Of a stretch of DNA of 13,534 nucleotides, positions 1 to 7,707 are shown one piece after another. Position numbers and translations under genes: made by a program. Every line of letters starts with the position of its first letter. Position 1 is the stretch's first letter. Source of the DNA: an uncultured Gemmatimonadota bacterium (GTDB lineage Bacteria; Gemmatimonadota; Gemmatimonadetes; Gemmatimonadales; Gemmatimonadaceae); contig CAMLDY010000064.1 in assembly GCA_946478895.1 (NCBI GenBank), forward strand, positions 1-13,534. Reading direction: 5' to 3'. The notes beneath the pieces are model-generated. The model did no database searches. It was not told the DNA's origin and saw only the letters and a program-made list of their open reading frames with translations.

Positions 1-1078
<1,078 letters not shown>

Positions 1079-1220
1079 CCTGTTCTCCAGTTGATTACAT
1101 CAAAGTTAATGCAACGAAGCTGGGTTCGAGAGCTTTAGGACGACGTGCGAGTCGCCTAGGCTGGCGACGACAATTGCGCTAGACCGCACTCACTCGGCGA
1201 GCATGGTGCCCCATGTTCGT
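1079..1220. other. Intergenic gap between histidine kinase stop and citrate synthase start
   Basis: This 142-base gap lies downstream of the kinase and upstream of citrate synthase, so it should hold the citrate synthase promoter. It contains a small inverted repeat, GTCGCC at 1151-1156 and GGCGAC at 1163-1168 with a six-base loop. There is no T-run after it on the minus strand, so I do not call it a terminator. I found no convincing -35/-10 pair. The only clear signal is the citrate synthase ribosome site at 1085-1088. Confidence 0.5.
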
Positions 1221-3971
1221 TCATGCTGCGTGTACCGCGGGCGCGGCCGGCCCCGGCCCGTCGAGAACCGCCCGTACCTTTGCCGTCAGGGTCTCCCCAG
1301 TGAACGGCTTCTGGAGATAGGCGATGCCCGATTGGAGTATGCCGTGACGCACTACGGCGTCGTCGGTGTAGCCTGACATGTAAAGCACCTTGGCGTCTGG
1401 ACGGAGCCGCATGAACGCTTCGGCGACTTCGCGGCCGCTCATATCCGGCATTACCACGTCGGTGAGCAGGAGATCGACGCGGTTTTGCTTCTTGGCTGCA
1501 ATATCGACCGCCGACCTGCTGGTCGGGGCCTCCAGTACCGTGTATCCGGCACGCTGCAGAATGCGCGCTGCGGCTGCGCGCACGACCGGTGAATCCTCCA
1601 CCAGAAGAATTGTTTCGGTGCCGTGCATCGGTTTCCTGATCTCCAGCTCATTGGCGCTCGCCTGGCCGACGACCAGCGGGAAGTAGAGCTTGAAGGTCGT
1701 ACCTTCCCCCGGCTCGCTGTAAACCCAGATGAAGCCGTTGCTCTGTTTGACGATTCCGTAGACCGTCGCGAGACCGAGTCCAGTGCCCTTGCCCACTTCC
1801 TTGGTCGTGAAGAACGGCTCGAAGATTCGAGCGCGCGTCTCTTCGTCCATGCCAACGCCCGTATCGCTGACTGCCAGCATGGCAAATCTGCCGGCAACGG
1901 CGGGCCAATGATCTTTCGCATACTGGGCATCGAGCTCGACAATCGACGTTTCGAGGGTGAGCTTGCCACCGGCTGGCATCGCGTCACGAGCGTTGACGGC
2001 GAGGTTCATGATCACCTGCTCCAACTGGTGCGGATCAATCATCACCGAGCATCGATCGCTGCCGATGGTGGTTACGAGCTCTACATCTTCACCGATGAGG
2101 CGACGCAACATTTTGTCGGCATTCGTCAGGACATCCTCGAGCAGAACGAGCTTCGGCTCGACTACCTGCTGCCGACTGAACGCCAGCAGCTGTCGTGTAA
2201 GTGAGGCGGCGGCTTCGGAAGCCTTCGCTATTTCGCCAAGATCTTCCCTTTTCGAATCATTCCCGCTGAGATCCTCGGCAAGCATCTCGGTGTAGGTCAT
2301 GATCACCGTGAGGAGATTGTTGAAGTCGTGTGCGACGCCACCAGCGAGGCGGCCCACGGCTTCCATCTTCTGCGCCTGGCGAAACTGATTCTCCAGCAGT
2401 CGGCGCTCGGTCACGTCGCGGATCGCGGTAATGCGCGCTGCCTCGCCTTTGTATGTGTACTTCTTCGCCGCGACCTCGAGGTAAACCTTCCGACCGCTGG
2501 AGTGTCTCCCCATACACTCGTAAACTCCAACGGCACCTTGCATCATCTGACTCTTGACGTCGAGCCACGAGTCGGGATCGACGAAATCCAGGACTGGGCG
2601 TCCAACCGCTCCTTCGATCGTGCAGCCGAAGATTTCGGCAAGCCCCTGATTCGCTTCCCTGATGATGCCATCGACCGAGACTACGACTCCGTCGAAGGTC
2701 GCTTCGGCAAGCAAACGGAATTTCATTTCGCTCTCTCGCAGAGCCTCCTGCGCGATGTGGCGGTCGGTAACGTCCAGCGCCGAACCGGTAATGCGATAGA
2801 CGTTCCCCGCCAGATCCTTGATGGGCGCCGCGTGGGCGAGGACCCATCGGATAGTTCCGTCAGGCCGGCGAACCCTGAACTCGACGGGAGGCGGAGTTAC
2901 CCCTTTTTGTGCCGCGGCGATATTTGCAAACAGTTCCTCGCGATCCTCCTCCACGACGCCCTCAATGAACGACGCGGGGTCCTCCTCTGCGCTCTGGCGT
3001 GTGCGACCCCACAATTCCTCATAGCTGGGGCTCAGATAAAGCTTGGTCCGCAGATCGCTGCTCACGACGAAGAAGACTTCCTGCATGTTGTCGGCAATCT
3101 GGCGAAAGCGCTCTTCGCTGTCGCGAATTTTTTCATGCGCGAGCTTCCGATCGGTGATGTCCTCCTGGCAGCCGAGGAAGTGGGTGATCACCCCGTTCGC
3201 ATCCTTGATCGGCGAGATGCTCACCGAGTCCCAATAAAGCTCACCGTTCTTGCGCCTGTTCTGCAGCTCGCCGCGCCATACCTTGCCCGCGCGTACGGTT
3301 CGCCAGAGATCCGCGTACACTGCGCGCGGGTTCCGCCCCGACCGCACGATGCTCGGAGTTCGACCGATCGCTTCGTTCGCGGTGTATCCCGTCACTTCCG
3401 TGAATCGCTGATTGACGTACTGGATGGTACCCGATGTATCGGTGAAGATGATCGAAGCCGGACTTTGGTCGATCGCGAGGGTAAGTCTCCCCACCAGATC
3501 GTTCGCCGCCGCCCGCTCCTTCAGCGACCTGGCGTCTGCGACCGCACGTGCGACCGCAGTCGGCAGCATTTGAATGTTGTCAAGTGCGACGAAGTCAGCG
3601 GCGCCGCCTTGCACGCACTGCAGAGCGAGGTCGCCAGCGCCAGCCTCGCCCAGCACAATTACCGGAACGTCCGACCCGGCTTCGGTGCGTGTGGCGAGCA
3701 GGTCCAACGCTGACCAACCGCGCAAATGCAAGGCAGTCACAATCACGTCGTAGTTGCCGCCCCGAAGCCGGACCTCGAACTCATACCTGGCCGGCGCGTA
3801 TTCCGGGTTCACGGAGTAGCCACTGCGCGTCAGCTCGCGAACAGCGTGCTCGGCGATACCCGAATTGTTTGAGACCACGAGGATGCTTAACCGGCGAGAT
3901 CCGCCGGGAAGCAGGGGCGTGTTCTGTGAGGTGTAGGCCGGGAGGTCCTTAAACGCTTTTAGTCGATCCAC
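1221..3971 (-). CDS. Soluble hybrid histidine kinase: pseudo-receiver, three PAS, kinase core, receiver
   Basis: Sensor kinase of about 916 residues with no membrane segment, so probably cytoplasmic. Order by approximate residue: receiver-like fold 24-140; PAS/PAC 160-285, 290-415 and 420-530; dimerisation/phosphoacceptor helix with His548 in GGVAHDFNN; ATPase domain with Asn660 ([11 protein letters not shown]), Asp703 (DTGVGMD) and GKGTGLGL near 726-733; C-terminal receiver about 785-905 with phospho-acceptor Asp838 ([12 protein letters not shown]) and Lys888 (QKPF). All kinase and C-terminal receiver residues are present, so autophosphorylation and internal His-to-Asp transfer are expected. 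The N-terminal receiver lacks its key residues: the acceptor position is Ala80 and the acidic pair is replaced by Ser-Asn. The frame stays open to 4415 without any ATG. I chose GTG at 3971, just before the first domain, because the upstream part runs antisense to the neighbouring membrane gene; the ribosome site is weak. Ligand and output partner cannot be told from sequence. Confidence 0.9.
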   Translation of the reverse strand: MDRLKAFKDLPAYTSQNTPLLPGGSRRLSILVVSNNSGIAEHAVRELTRSGYSVNPEYAPARYEFEVRLRGGNYDVIVTALHLRGWSALDLLATRTEAGSDVPVIVLGEAGAGDLALQCVQGGAADFVALDNIQMLPTAVARAVADARSLKERAAANDLVGRLTLAIDQSPASIIFTDTSGTIQYVNQRFTEVTGYTANEAIGRTPSIVRSGRNPRAVYADLWRTVRAGKVWRGELQNRRKNGELYWDSVSISPIKDANGVITHFLGCQEDITDRKLAHEKIRDSEERFRQIADNMQEVFFVVSSDLRTKLYLSPSYEELWGRTRQSAEEDPASFIEGVVEEDREELFANIAAAQKGVTPPPVEFRVRRPDGTIRWVLAHAAPIKDLAGNVYRITGSALDVTDRHIAQEALRESEMKFRLLAEATFDGVVVSVDGIIREANQGLAEIFGCTIEGAVGRPVLDFVDPDSWLDVKSQMMQGAVGVYECMGRHSSGRKVYLEVAAKKYTYKGEAARITAIRDVTERRLLENQFRQAQKMEAVGRLAGGVAHDFNNLLTVIMTYTEMLAEDLSGNDSKREDLGEIAKASEAAASLTRQLLAFSRQQVVEPKLVLLEDVLTNADKMLRRLIGEDVELVTTIGSDRCSVMIDPHQLEQVIMNLAVNARDAMPAGGKLTLETSIVELDAQYAKDHWPAVAGRFAMLAVSDTGVGMDEETRARIFEPFFTTKEVGKGTGLGLATVYGIVKQSNGFIWVYSEPGEGTTFKLYFPLVVGQASANELEIRKPMHGTETILLVEDSPVVRAAAARILQRAGYTVLEAPTSRSAVDIAAKKQNRVDLLLTDVVMPDMSGREVAEAFMRLRPDAKVLYMSGYTDDAVVRHGILQSGIAYLQKPFTGETLTAKVRAVLDGPGPAAPAVHAA

Positions 3972-3978
3972 GGAATCT

Positions 3979-4041
3979 GAAGTCTCGAAATGAGTGTCTC
4001 CGAAGCTACGACCCAGTCCCGCTGAGCTATGTAGAGACTTC
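3979..4041. repeat. Inverted repeat in the divergent promoter gap, 8-base arms
   Basis: GAAGTCTC at 3979-3986 and its exact complement GAGACTTC at 4034-4041, separated by 47 bases. It sits directly upstream of the chosen GTG start of the histidine kinase. It could be a regulator site or a leader stem; nothing in the sequence decides between these. Confidence 0.5.
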
Positions 4042-4080
4042 GAGGATTCTTTGTGCGCACTTCGGCCGGGGTCAGTAAAG

Positions 4081-4120
4081 GAATCCCCTACAACGCGGAC
4101 CTCACAAATCGAGGGGATTC
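4081..4120. repeat. Inverted repeat upstream of the small membrane protein, 9-base arms
   Basis: GAATCCCCT at 4081-4089 and its exact complement AGGGGATTC at 4112-4120, separated by 22 bases. A related half-copy, gaggattct, occurs at 4042-4050. The right arm ends 10 bases before the ATG at 4131 and 22 before the ATG at 4143. It may be an operator for the divergent pair, or a stem in the leader RNA of the plus-strand gene. Confidence 0.55.
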
Positions 4121-4142
4121 TTCGTATTAGATGGAGACCCGA

Positions 4143-4568
4143 ATGCCGTTCAATCGAAGAAAGACGGGCCCGATGCCCGACCCCGAAGTGATGATGAAAC
4201 CGATGCCGTCGCGCCGGCTGTTCCTGCTGCGGATGCTGCGCAGCGCCGCGATCGCCGCCGGTGTCATCGGCGGCGGGCTCATTATCGGCATGCTCGGCTA
4301 CCACGATTTCGGCAGACTTGGCTGGCTGGACTCGTTCTACTACTCGTCGATGATTCTTTCCGGCGAGGGCCCACCGCCGGACCCGCGAGCCCTCAACGCG
4401 CTGCAGGCATCGCACCTACACCTGTTCGCCGGATTCTACGCGCTGTTCAGCGGCGTCACCTTCATCACAATGGTAGGCGTGCTGTTCGCGCCGGCGCTGC
4501 ACCGCTTTCTGCACCGCTTTCATCTCGAGATCGCCGTCCACGACGACGAGCCCGGCGAGCGAGACTAA
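4143..4568 (+). CDS. Small two-helix membrane protein, channel-like layout
   Basis: Predicted inner-membrane protein of 141 residues. A basic N-terminal segment is followed by a first hydrophobic helix (core AAGVIGGGLIIGMLGY). Then comes a re-entrant-like segment, WLDSFYYSSMILSGEGP, and a second helix (core FAGFYALFSGVTFITMVGV) leading into an amphipathic HRFLHRFHLE tail with acidic residues at the end. This helix/pore-loop/helix order resembles two-helix potassium channels, but the TVGYG selectivity filter is absent. From memory it resembles a conserved uncharacterised family with motifs like ASMxLxGMGP and FAGFYALYSG, for which no function is established to my knowledge. The ATG at 4143 is preceded by GGAGA (4133-4137) at good spacing. 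The in-frame ATG at 4131 would add four residues but has poor ribosome-site spacing. Its tail overlaps the convergent gene by four bases. Confidence 0.82.
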   Translation: MPFNRRKTGPMPDPEVMMKPMPSRRLFLLRMLRSAAIAAGVIGGGLIIGMLGYHDFGRLGWLDSFYYSSMILSGEGPPPDPRALNALQASHLHLFAGFYALFSGVTFITMVGVLFAPALHRFLHRFHLEIAVHDDEPGERD

Positions 4569-5479
4569 CCGACGCGAATCCGATCGAGAAAGCCGCGCGC
4601 GCCACGGAGCGTGCGCAGATCCCGCGCGATGTCGGCGTGTCGCTCGGCGCTTTCGACGGTGCCCTCGGCGCGTATCCAGCCGTTCTCGATGACGACGCGC
4701 ACGTCGTCGCCCGCTTTCGCGCTCTTCGCCAGGGTTTGGCTTACTGCCCGCGCCAGATCGACGGGGTCGGTCGCCCCCTCGTCGGGCGCATCGACCTCCA
4801 CCTGCATCACCATCACCCGCACGCCGGGAACCGCTGTGAGCGCGCGCTCGATGTCGGAGGATTCCTGCGAAGTCTCGACGACGCCGCCGACGATCACGAT
4901 TCCTTCCATCACTTCGACCGTCACCCGCTCGGCGTCCACGTGTTCGAGCTGAGCCAGAGCGGCACGCGCCGAATTCCGCAGCGCGATGTCGGCTTCGGCG
5001 ACCGCGGTCTCGGTCGGCACTTCGTCGGAAGCTGCGACGGTCTCTCCCCCAGTCGGCTGCGCCGACCTGCCCGTTAGCTCGGCGACATTGATCCGAAAGA
5101 AGTAGGTGCGGTAGGGAGTCGGATCTTCCTTCGTCTTCGTCGTCGGAAGTACCTGGCGCATCAGCTCGACCGCGTGTCGATAGACCTTCTCGTCGCCGGG
5201 CTCGATGATGTAGAACGTCCCGTGGGCAACGACGCTCCGCCAATCGAAGACATCCTGGTGCTCATCGACCTCGAACGCGACGCGCCGGTTGCGCAGGATG
5301 AGCAGCAGCTTTCCGCCGGGCTGAGTGCGGCCGTAGATCCAGCCCGCTTCATACATGTAGTGAATCGGAAGAATATTGACGCGCCCCTGCGTCGTGAACG
5401 CGATGCGTCCAACCCGGTTGCGGGCGAGAATTTTCTCGCTCTCGGGCGCGGCGAGAACATCGATTCGCGGAGCCGTCAC
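4565..5479 (-). CDS. PNPOx-like flavin-binding domain fused to two BON domains
   Basis: The protein has about 304 residues. Residues 5-140 match the split-barrel pyridoxamine-5'-phosphate-oxidase-like family (NimA-like, FMN-binding): ESEKILARNRVGRIAF, ILPIHYMYE, GWIYGRTQPGGKL and FEVDEHQDVFDWRSVV. A Gly/Thr/Glu-rich linker follows, about 141-162. Then come two BON domains at about 163-228 and 238-303, each with the alternating pattern ending in GxVxxxxxxxxIxxxLxxxxGV. BON domains are usually found in envelope or lipid-associated proteins, and no signal peptide is visible here. The GTG at 5479 overlaps the stop of the upstream lipoprotein gene as GTGA and has GGAGG 11 bases upstream. A longer reading from GTG at 5506 is possible but has a weaker ribosome site. 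The pairing suggests translational coupling with the lipoprotein. Substrate and reaction are unknown; it may bind flavin or haem without being an oxidase. Confidence 0.88.
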   Translation of the reverse strand: MTAPRIDVLAAPESEKILARNRVGRIAFTTQGRVNILPIHYMYEAGWIYGRTQPGGKLLLILRNRRVAFEVDEHQDVFDWRSVVAHGTFYIIEPGDEKVYRHAVELMRQVLPTTKTKEDPTPYRTYFFRINVAELTGRSAQPTGGETVAASDEVPTETAVAEADIALRNSARAALAQLEHVDAERVTVEVMEGIVIVGGVVETSQESSDIERALTAVPGVRVMVMQVEVDAPDEGATDPVDLARAVSQTLAKSAKAGDDVRVVIENGWIRAEGTVESAERHADIARDLRTLRGARGFLDRIRVG

Positions 5480-5991
5480 AGGCGCTTCACCCTCCGCGCC
5501 GTCCACGTGCCGCCGCTGACGGTGCCGCCGGCAATGGATGGCACCGTCGAGTAAGTCCCCTGAATCGTCGTGCTATTGGTGAATTCGCCGTCGAAGGTGG
5601 TGAGCACCTGGCAATTGCACTCGGCCTCGTGGTACGGATCGAGGTTGCCGTGTACACTGCCGCCGGTTTTTCTCACGAAGTGAATCGTCAGCACCTGACG
5701 CGGGTTGGATCCGCCGTTTTCGACTGCCTCACGCTCTTCGGGAGTCAGCAACGAGTCGGGCCGCGGAATCATCACGACGTTTCCAGAAGCCGCCGACTCG
5801 CCAGCGCGCAGTGTAAAGGCGATGGTGCCGCTTCTGCCGGTCGAGCTGCTGCTGTACGTCCCGCGCCATTGCCCGACGAGGGGGTCGAGATCGAAGTCAG
5901 TCGAGCTGACGTCGATGCCCGGAGTTGTGCGGGCACAAGCGGCGAGAGATGCGGCAAGGCACAGCGAGATGGCCAGCGACGAACGCAGCAT
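5476..5991 (-). CDS. Small lipoprotein, function unknown
   Basis: Predicted lipoprotein of 171 residues. It starts MLRSSLAISLCL and has a lipobox Leu16-Ala17-Ala18-Cys19, so signal peptidase II cleavage and lipid attachment at Cys19 are expected. The mature part begins with a short linker, then LVGQWRGTYSSSS. It continues with alternating short hydrophobic strands and ends in Gly/Ser/Thr-rich strands (GTYSTV, GGTVSGGTW), suggesting a small beta-barrel or lipocalin-like fold. A Cys-Asn-Cys motif (AECNCQ) lies mid-protein. The ATG at 5991 has GGAG five bases upstream (5997-6000). The frame is open further upstream, but that extension lacks a signal sequence and runs into the inverted-repeat element. 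It overlaps the flavin/BON gene by four bases. I do not recognise the family. Confidence 0.85.
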   Translation of the reverse strand: MLRSSLAISLCLAASLAACARTTPGIDVSSTDFDLDPLVGQWRGTYSSSSTGRSGTIAFTLRAGESAASGNVVMIPRPDSLLTPEEREAVENGGSNPRQVLTIHFVRKTGGSVHGNLDPYHEAECNCQVLTTFDGEFTNSTTIQGTYSTVPSIAGGTVSGGTWTARRVKRL

Positions 5992-5996
5992 TTGGA

Positions 5997-6000
5997 CTCC
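5997..6000 (-). promoter_or_regulatory. Ribosome binding site that fixes the lipoprotein start
   Basis: GGAG on the minus strand, five bases before the ATG at 5991. It supports this start over the longer open frame to 6099 and places the signal peptide exactly at the N terminus. Confidence 0.75.
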
Positions 6001-6086
6001 GGGAGGGATGTTCCCTAACGGAGATTGGCAGGAATGCGCGCGGCAGGCAAGCCATGCCCGCCCAGCGTTTGAAGGGCCAGCTAAAG

Positions 6087-6254
6087 AACGACAAAACAAG
6101 ACTACCGGCGGGCGGCCGTGGGCGAGCCGGCTTGAGGCCGCGGGCTCAGCATTCTTCAGATGCGCGTTCAGTGTTCAATAGCCGCGCAAGCAGTAGCCCG
6201 CGGCCGCCCGCCGTGCGGCCCGGAGCCGCAGGCCGGTAGTCTTCTTTTATCGTT
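6087..6254. repeat. Compound inverted-repeat element, possible terminator or MITE-like unit
   Basis: Outer arms 6087-6109 and 6232-6254 are inverted copies matching at 21 of 23 bases, with a perfect 12-base core AAGACTACCGGC. Inside, the strand 6195-6212 can pair with 6136-6146 (GGCCGCGGGCT, 11 of 11). Alternatively it can pair with 6107-6123 (16 of 17, the odd pair being a possible G-U), but not both at once. A-rich ends give T-rich tails on both strands. The right arm begins next to the glycosyltransferase stop codon and the left arm ends about 95 bases before the lipoprotein start. It could end the glycosyltransferase operon, protect its mRNA 3' end, or be a small non-coding mobile or REP-type repeat. 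No target-site duplication is evident. Confidence 0.75.
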
Positions 6255-6255
6255 T

Positions 6256-7707
6256 TTACGCCGCAGCCGACCCCTGCTTCGCCGCCGGCACCGCCTGGAA
6301 CCCCTTCCGCTCCATCGCCCCCCATTCCTTCCGGCCGCGGATGAACTTCCAGAGTCCGCGCAGTCTCCAATAAACCGTCATCTGCCGATAGCCGAGATTC
6401 TCGAGCAGCGCCCAGCAGAAAAGCAGCGCGCGATCGCGGAACGTCGCGTAGCGATGAAAGCTGAGGTCCTCGAGGATCAGCGTGAACGCCGTCATCGCCG
6501 TCCCCAGCCCGTACGCGGTCAGATAGAACAGCACGGCGAATTTCCAGTCGAGCACCCCGAACGCCAGGCCGAGCGCGAGCGTCAGCAAACCAATTACCTC
6601 GATGACGGGCGCAAGCAGCTCGACGAATGCGTAGTAGGGATACACGAACAGCCCCGTTACGCCGTAGCGCGGATTGAGCATCATCCGGCGGTGCCGCCAC
6701 AACACATCGGCCAGTCCGCGGTGCCAGCGGTCGCGCTGTCTGCCGAGCACCGCCGCGGTCTCAGGCACTTCGGTCCACGCCACCGGATCTGGAACGAACG
6801 CGATCCTTCCCGGCCCGCCCTTCTCGTACGACAGTCGCTTGAGTCGCAGCACGAGCTCCATGTCTTCGCCGACGGTGTCGTGCAGGTATCCGCCAGCATT
6901 CACGACGGCGTCGCGCTGAAAGAGTCCAAACGCCCCGGAGATGATGATGTTTCCGCCGAGGCGATTCCAGCCAAGCCTTCCGAACAGGAACGCGCGGAGG
7001 TACTCCACCACCTGCACTCCGGGAAGCAGATGGGTTGGCACACGGGCCTTGAGAACGCGACCGTGCTTCACTTCGGAGCCGTTGACGACGCGAATCGTTC
7101 CTCCGGTCGCGACGACATCGGTCGCGTAAAGAAACGGTCGTACCATCCGCTGCAGTCCGTCGCCTTCGATGAGCGTGTCGGCGTCCATCGCGCAGACCAG
7201 CTCGCCGCGCGCGAAGCTGAGGCCGACGTTGAGGGCGTCGGCCTTGCCGCCGTTTTCCTTGTCGACGACGACCAGCGATGGATACGTCGCTGATCTGTAC
7301 AGCATGCGCACCGGCTTGGTCTTGATGCGCTGCTCGTAGATCGTCTTCACCGGTACGAGATTGAATCGATCGATCAGTACCTGCACCGTCCGATCCTTCG
7401 AGCCGTCGCTGATGACGATGACCTCGAGATTCGGGTACTGCAGCGCCAGCAGCGCGCGCAGGCTCGTCTCGATGGTCGCCTCCTCATTGTACGCGGGCGC
7501 CAGAATCGAGATCGTCGGCGACAGGGTCGAGCTGAGCAGAAGGTGCCGGCTCTCGTCGGTGATCAGCAGCATGTGCCGCCGAAGCTCCAGCAGCGCGCTG
7601 ACGAGGAGAACCAGATACCAGGCGTTGATGGCGAAGAAATACGCCAGCACCGGCCCCTGCGCCTTGAACAGCATCGCATTCACTACGGTGCGCAGAATGT
7701 CGGTCAT
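6256..7707 (-). CDS. Processive family 2 glycosyltransferase, membrane-bound
   Basis: Inner-membrane polysaccharide synthase of 483 residues, of the cellulose/hyaluronan/poly-GlcNAc synthase type. An N-terminal helix lies at about 19-42. The cytoplasmic GT-A domain shows ILAPAYNEE (about 68-76), Asp101 in SDGSKD, NGGKADALNVGL, DAD at 175-177 for metal and nucleotide-sugar binding, GED with Asp282 as the likely catalytic base, and QRDRW at 324-328, which marks processive enzymes. At least three or four helices follow (VYPYYAFVELLAPVIEV, LLTLALGLAFGV, FAVLFYLTAYGLG). There is no C-terminal PilZ domain, unlike BcsA, so any cyclic-di-GMP control must come through a partner. Its ATG overlaps the HEAT gene stop as ATGA, making it the last gene of a coupled three-gene operon. 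The sugar donor and product cannot be told from sequence, and no exporter or deacetylase is seen nearby. Confidence 0.93.
   Translation of the reverse strand: MTDILRTVVNAMLFKAQGPVLAYFFAINAWYLVLLVSALLELRRHMLLITDESRHLLLSSTLSPTISILAPAYNEEATIETSLRALLALQYPNLEVIVISDGSKDRTVQVLIDRFNLVPVKTIYEQRIKTKPVRMLYRSATYPSLVVVDKENGGKADALNVGLSFARGELVCAMDADTLIEGDGLQRMVRPFLYATDVVATGGTIRVVNGSEVKHGRVLKARVPTHLLPGVQVVEYLRAFLFGRLGWNRLGGNIIISGAFGLFQRDAVVNAGGYLHDTVGEDMELVLRLKRLSYEKGGPGRIAFVPDPVAWTEVPETAAVLGRQRDRWHRGLADVLWRHRRMMLNPRYGVTGLFVYPYYAFVELLAPVIEVIGLLTLALGLAFGVLDWKFAVLFYLTAYGLGTAMTAFTLILEDLSFHRYATFRDRALLFCWALLENLGYRQMTVYWRLRGLWKFIRGRKEWGAMERKGFQAVPAAKQGSAAA

Larger units (their letters stand above)
3972..4142. promoter_or_regulatory. 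Divergent gap between histidine kinase and small membrane protein
   Basis: These 171 bases separate two genes transcribed away from each other, so promoters for both are expected here. Two perfect inverted repeats (3979-4041 and 4081-4120) fill much of it. I could not identify a convincing pair of promoter boxes in either direction. Confidence 0.45.

Noticed and set aside
1151..1168. Hairpin GTCGCC/GGCGAC as a terminator for the histidine kinase
   Set aside because: Only six base pairs and no T-run on the minus strand.
2328..3713. 461-codon open frame on the plus strand
   Set aside because: Antisense to the PAS domains of the histidine kinase, which have clear family motifs. The antisense product shows no domain and is the usual long shadow frame of GC-rich coding DNA.
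5992..6099. N-terminal extension of the lipoprotein from a TTG start
   Set aside because: The extension would bury the signal peptide and lipobox and has no ribosome site, while ATG 5991 has GGAG at ideal spacing.
6160..7293. 377-codon open frame on the plus strand
   Set aside because: Antisense to the glycosyltransferase with all its catalytic motifs, and it begins inside the inverted-repeat element.
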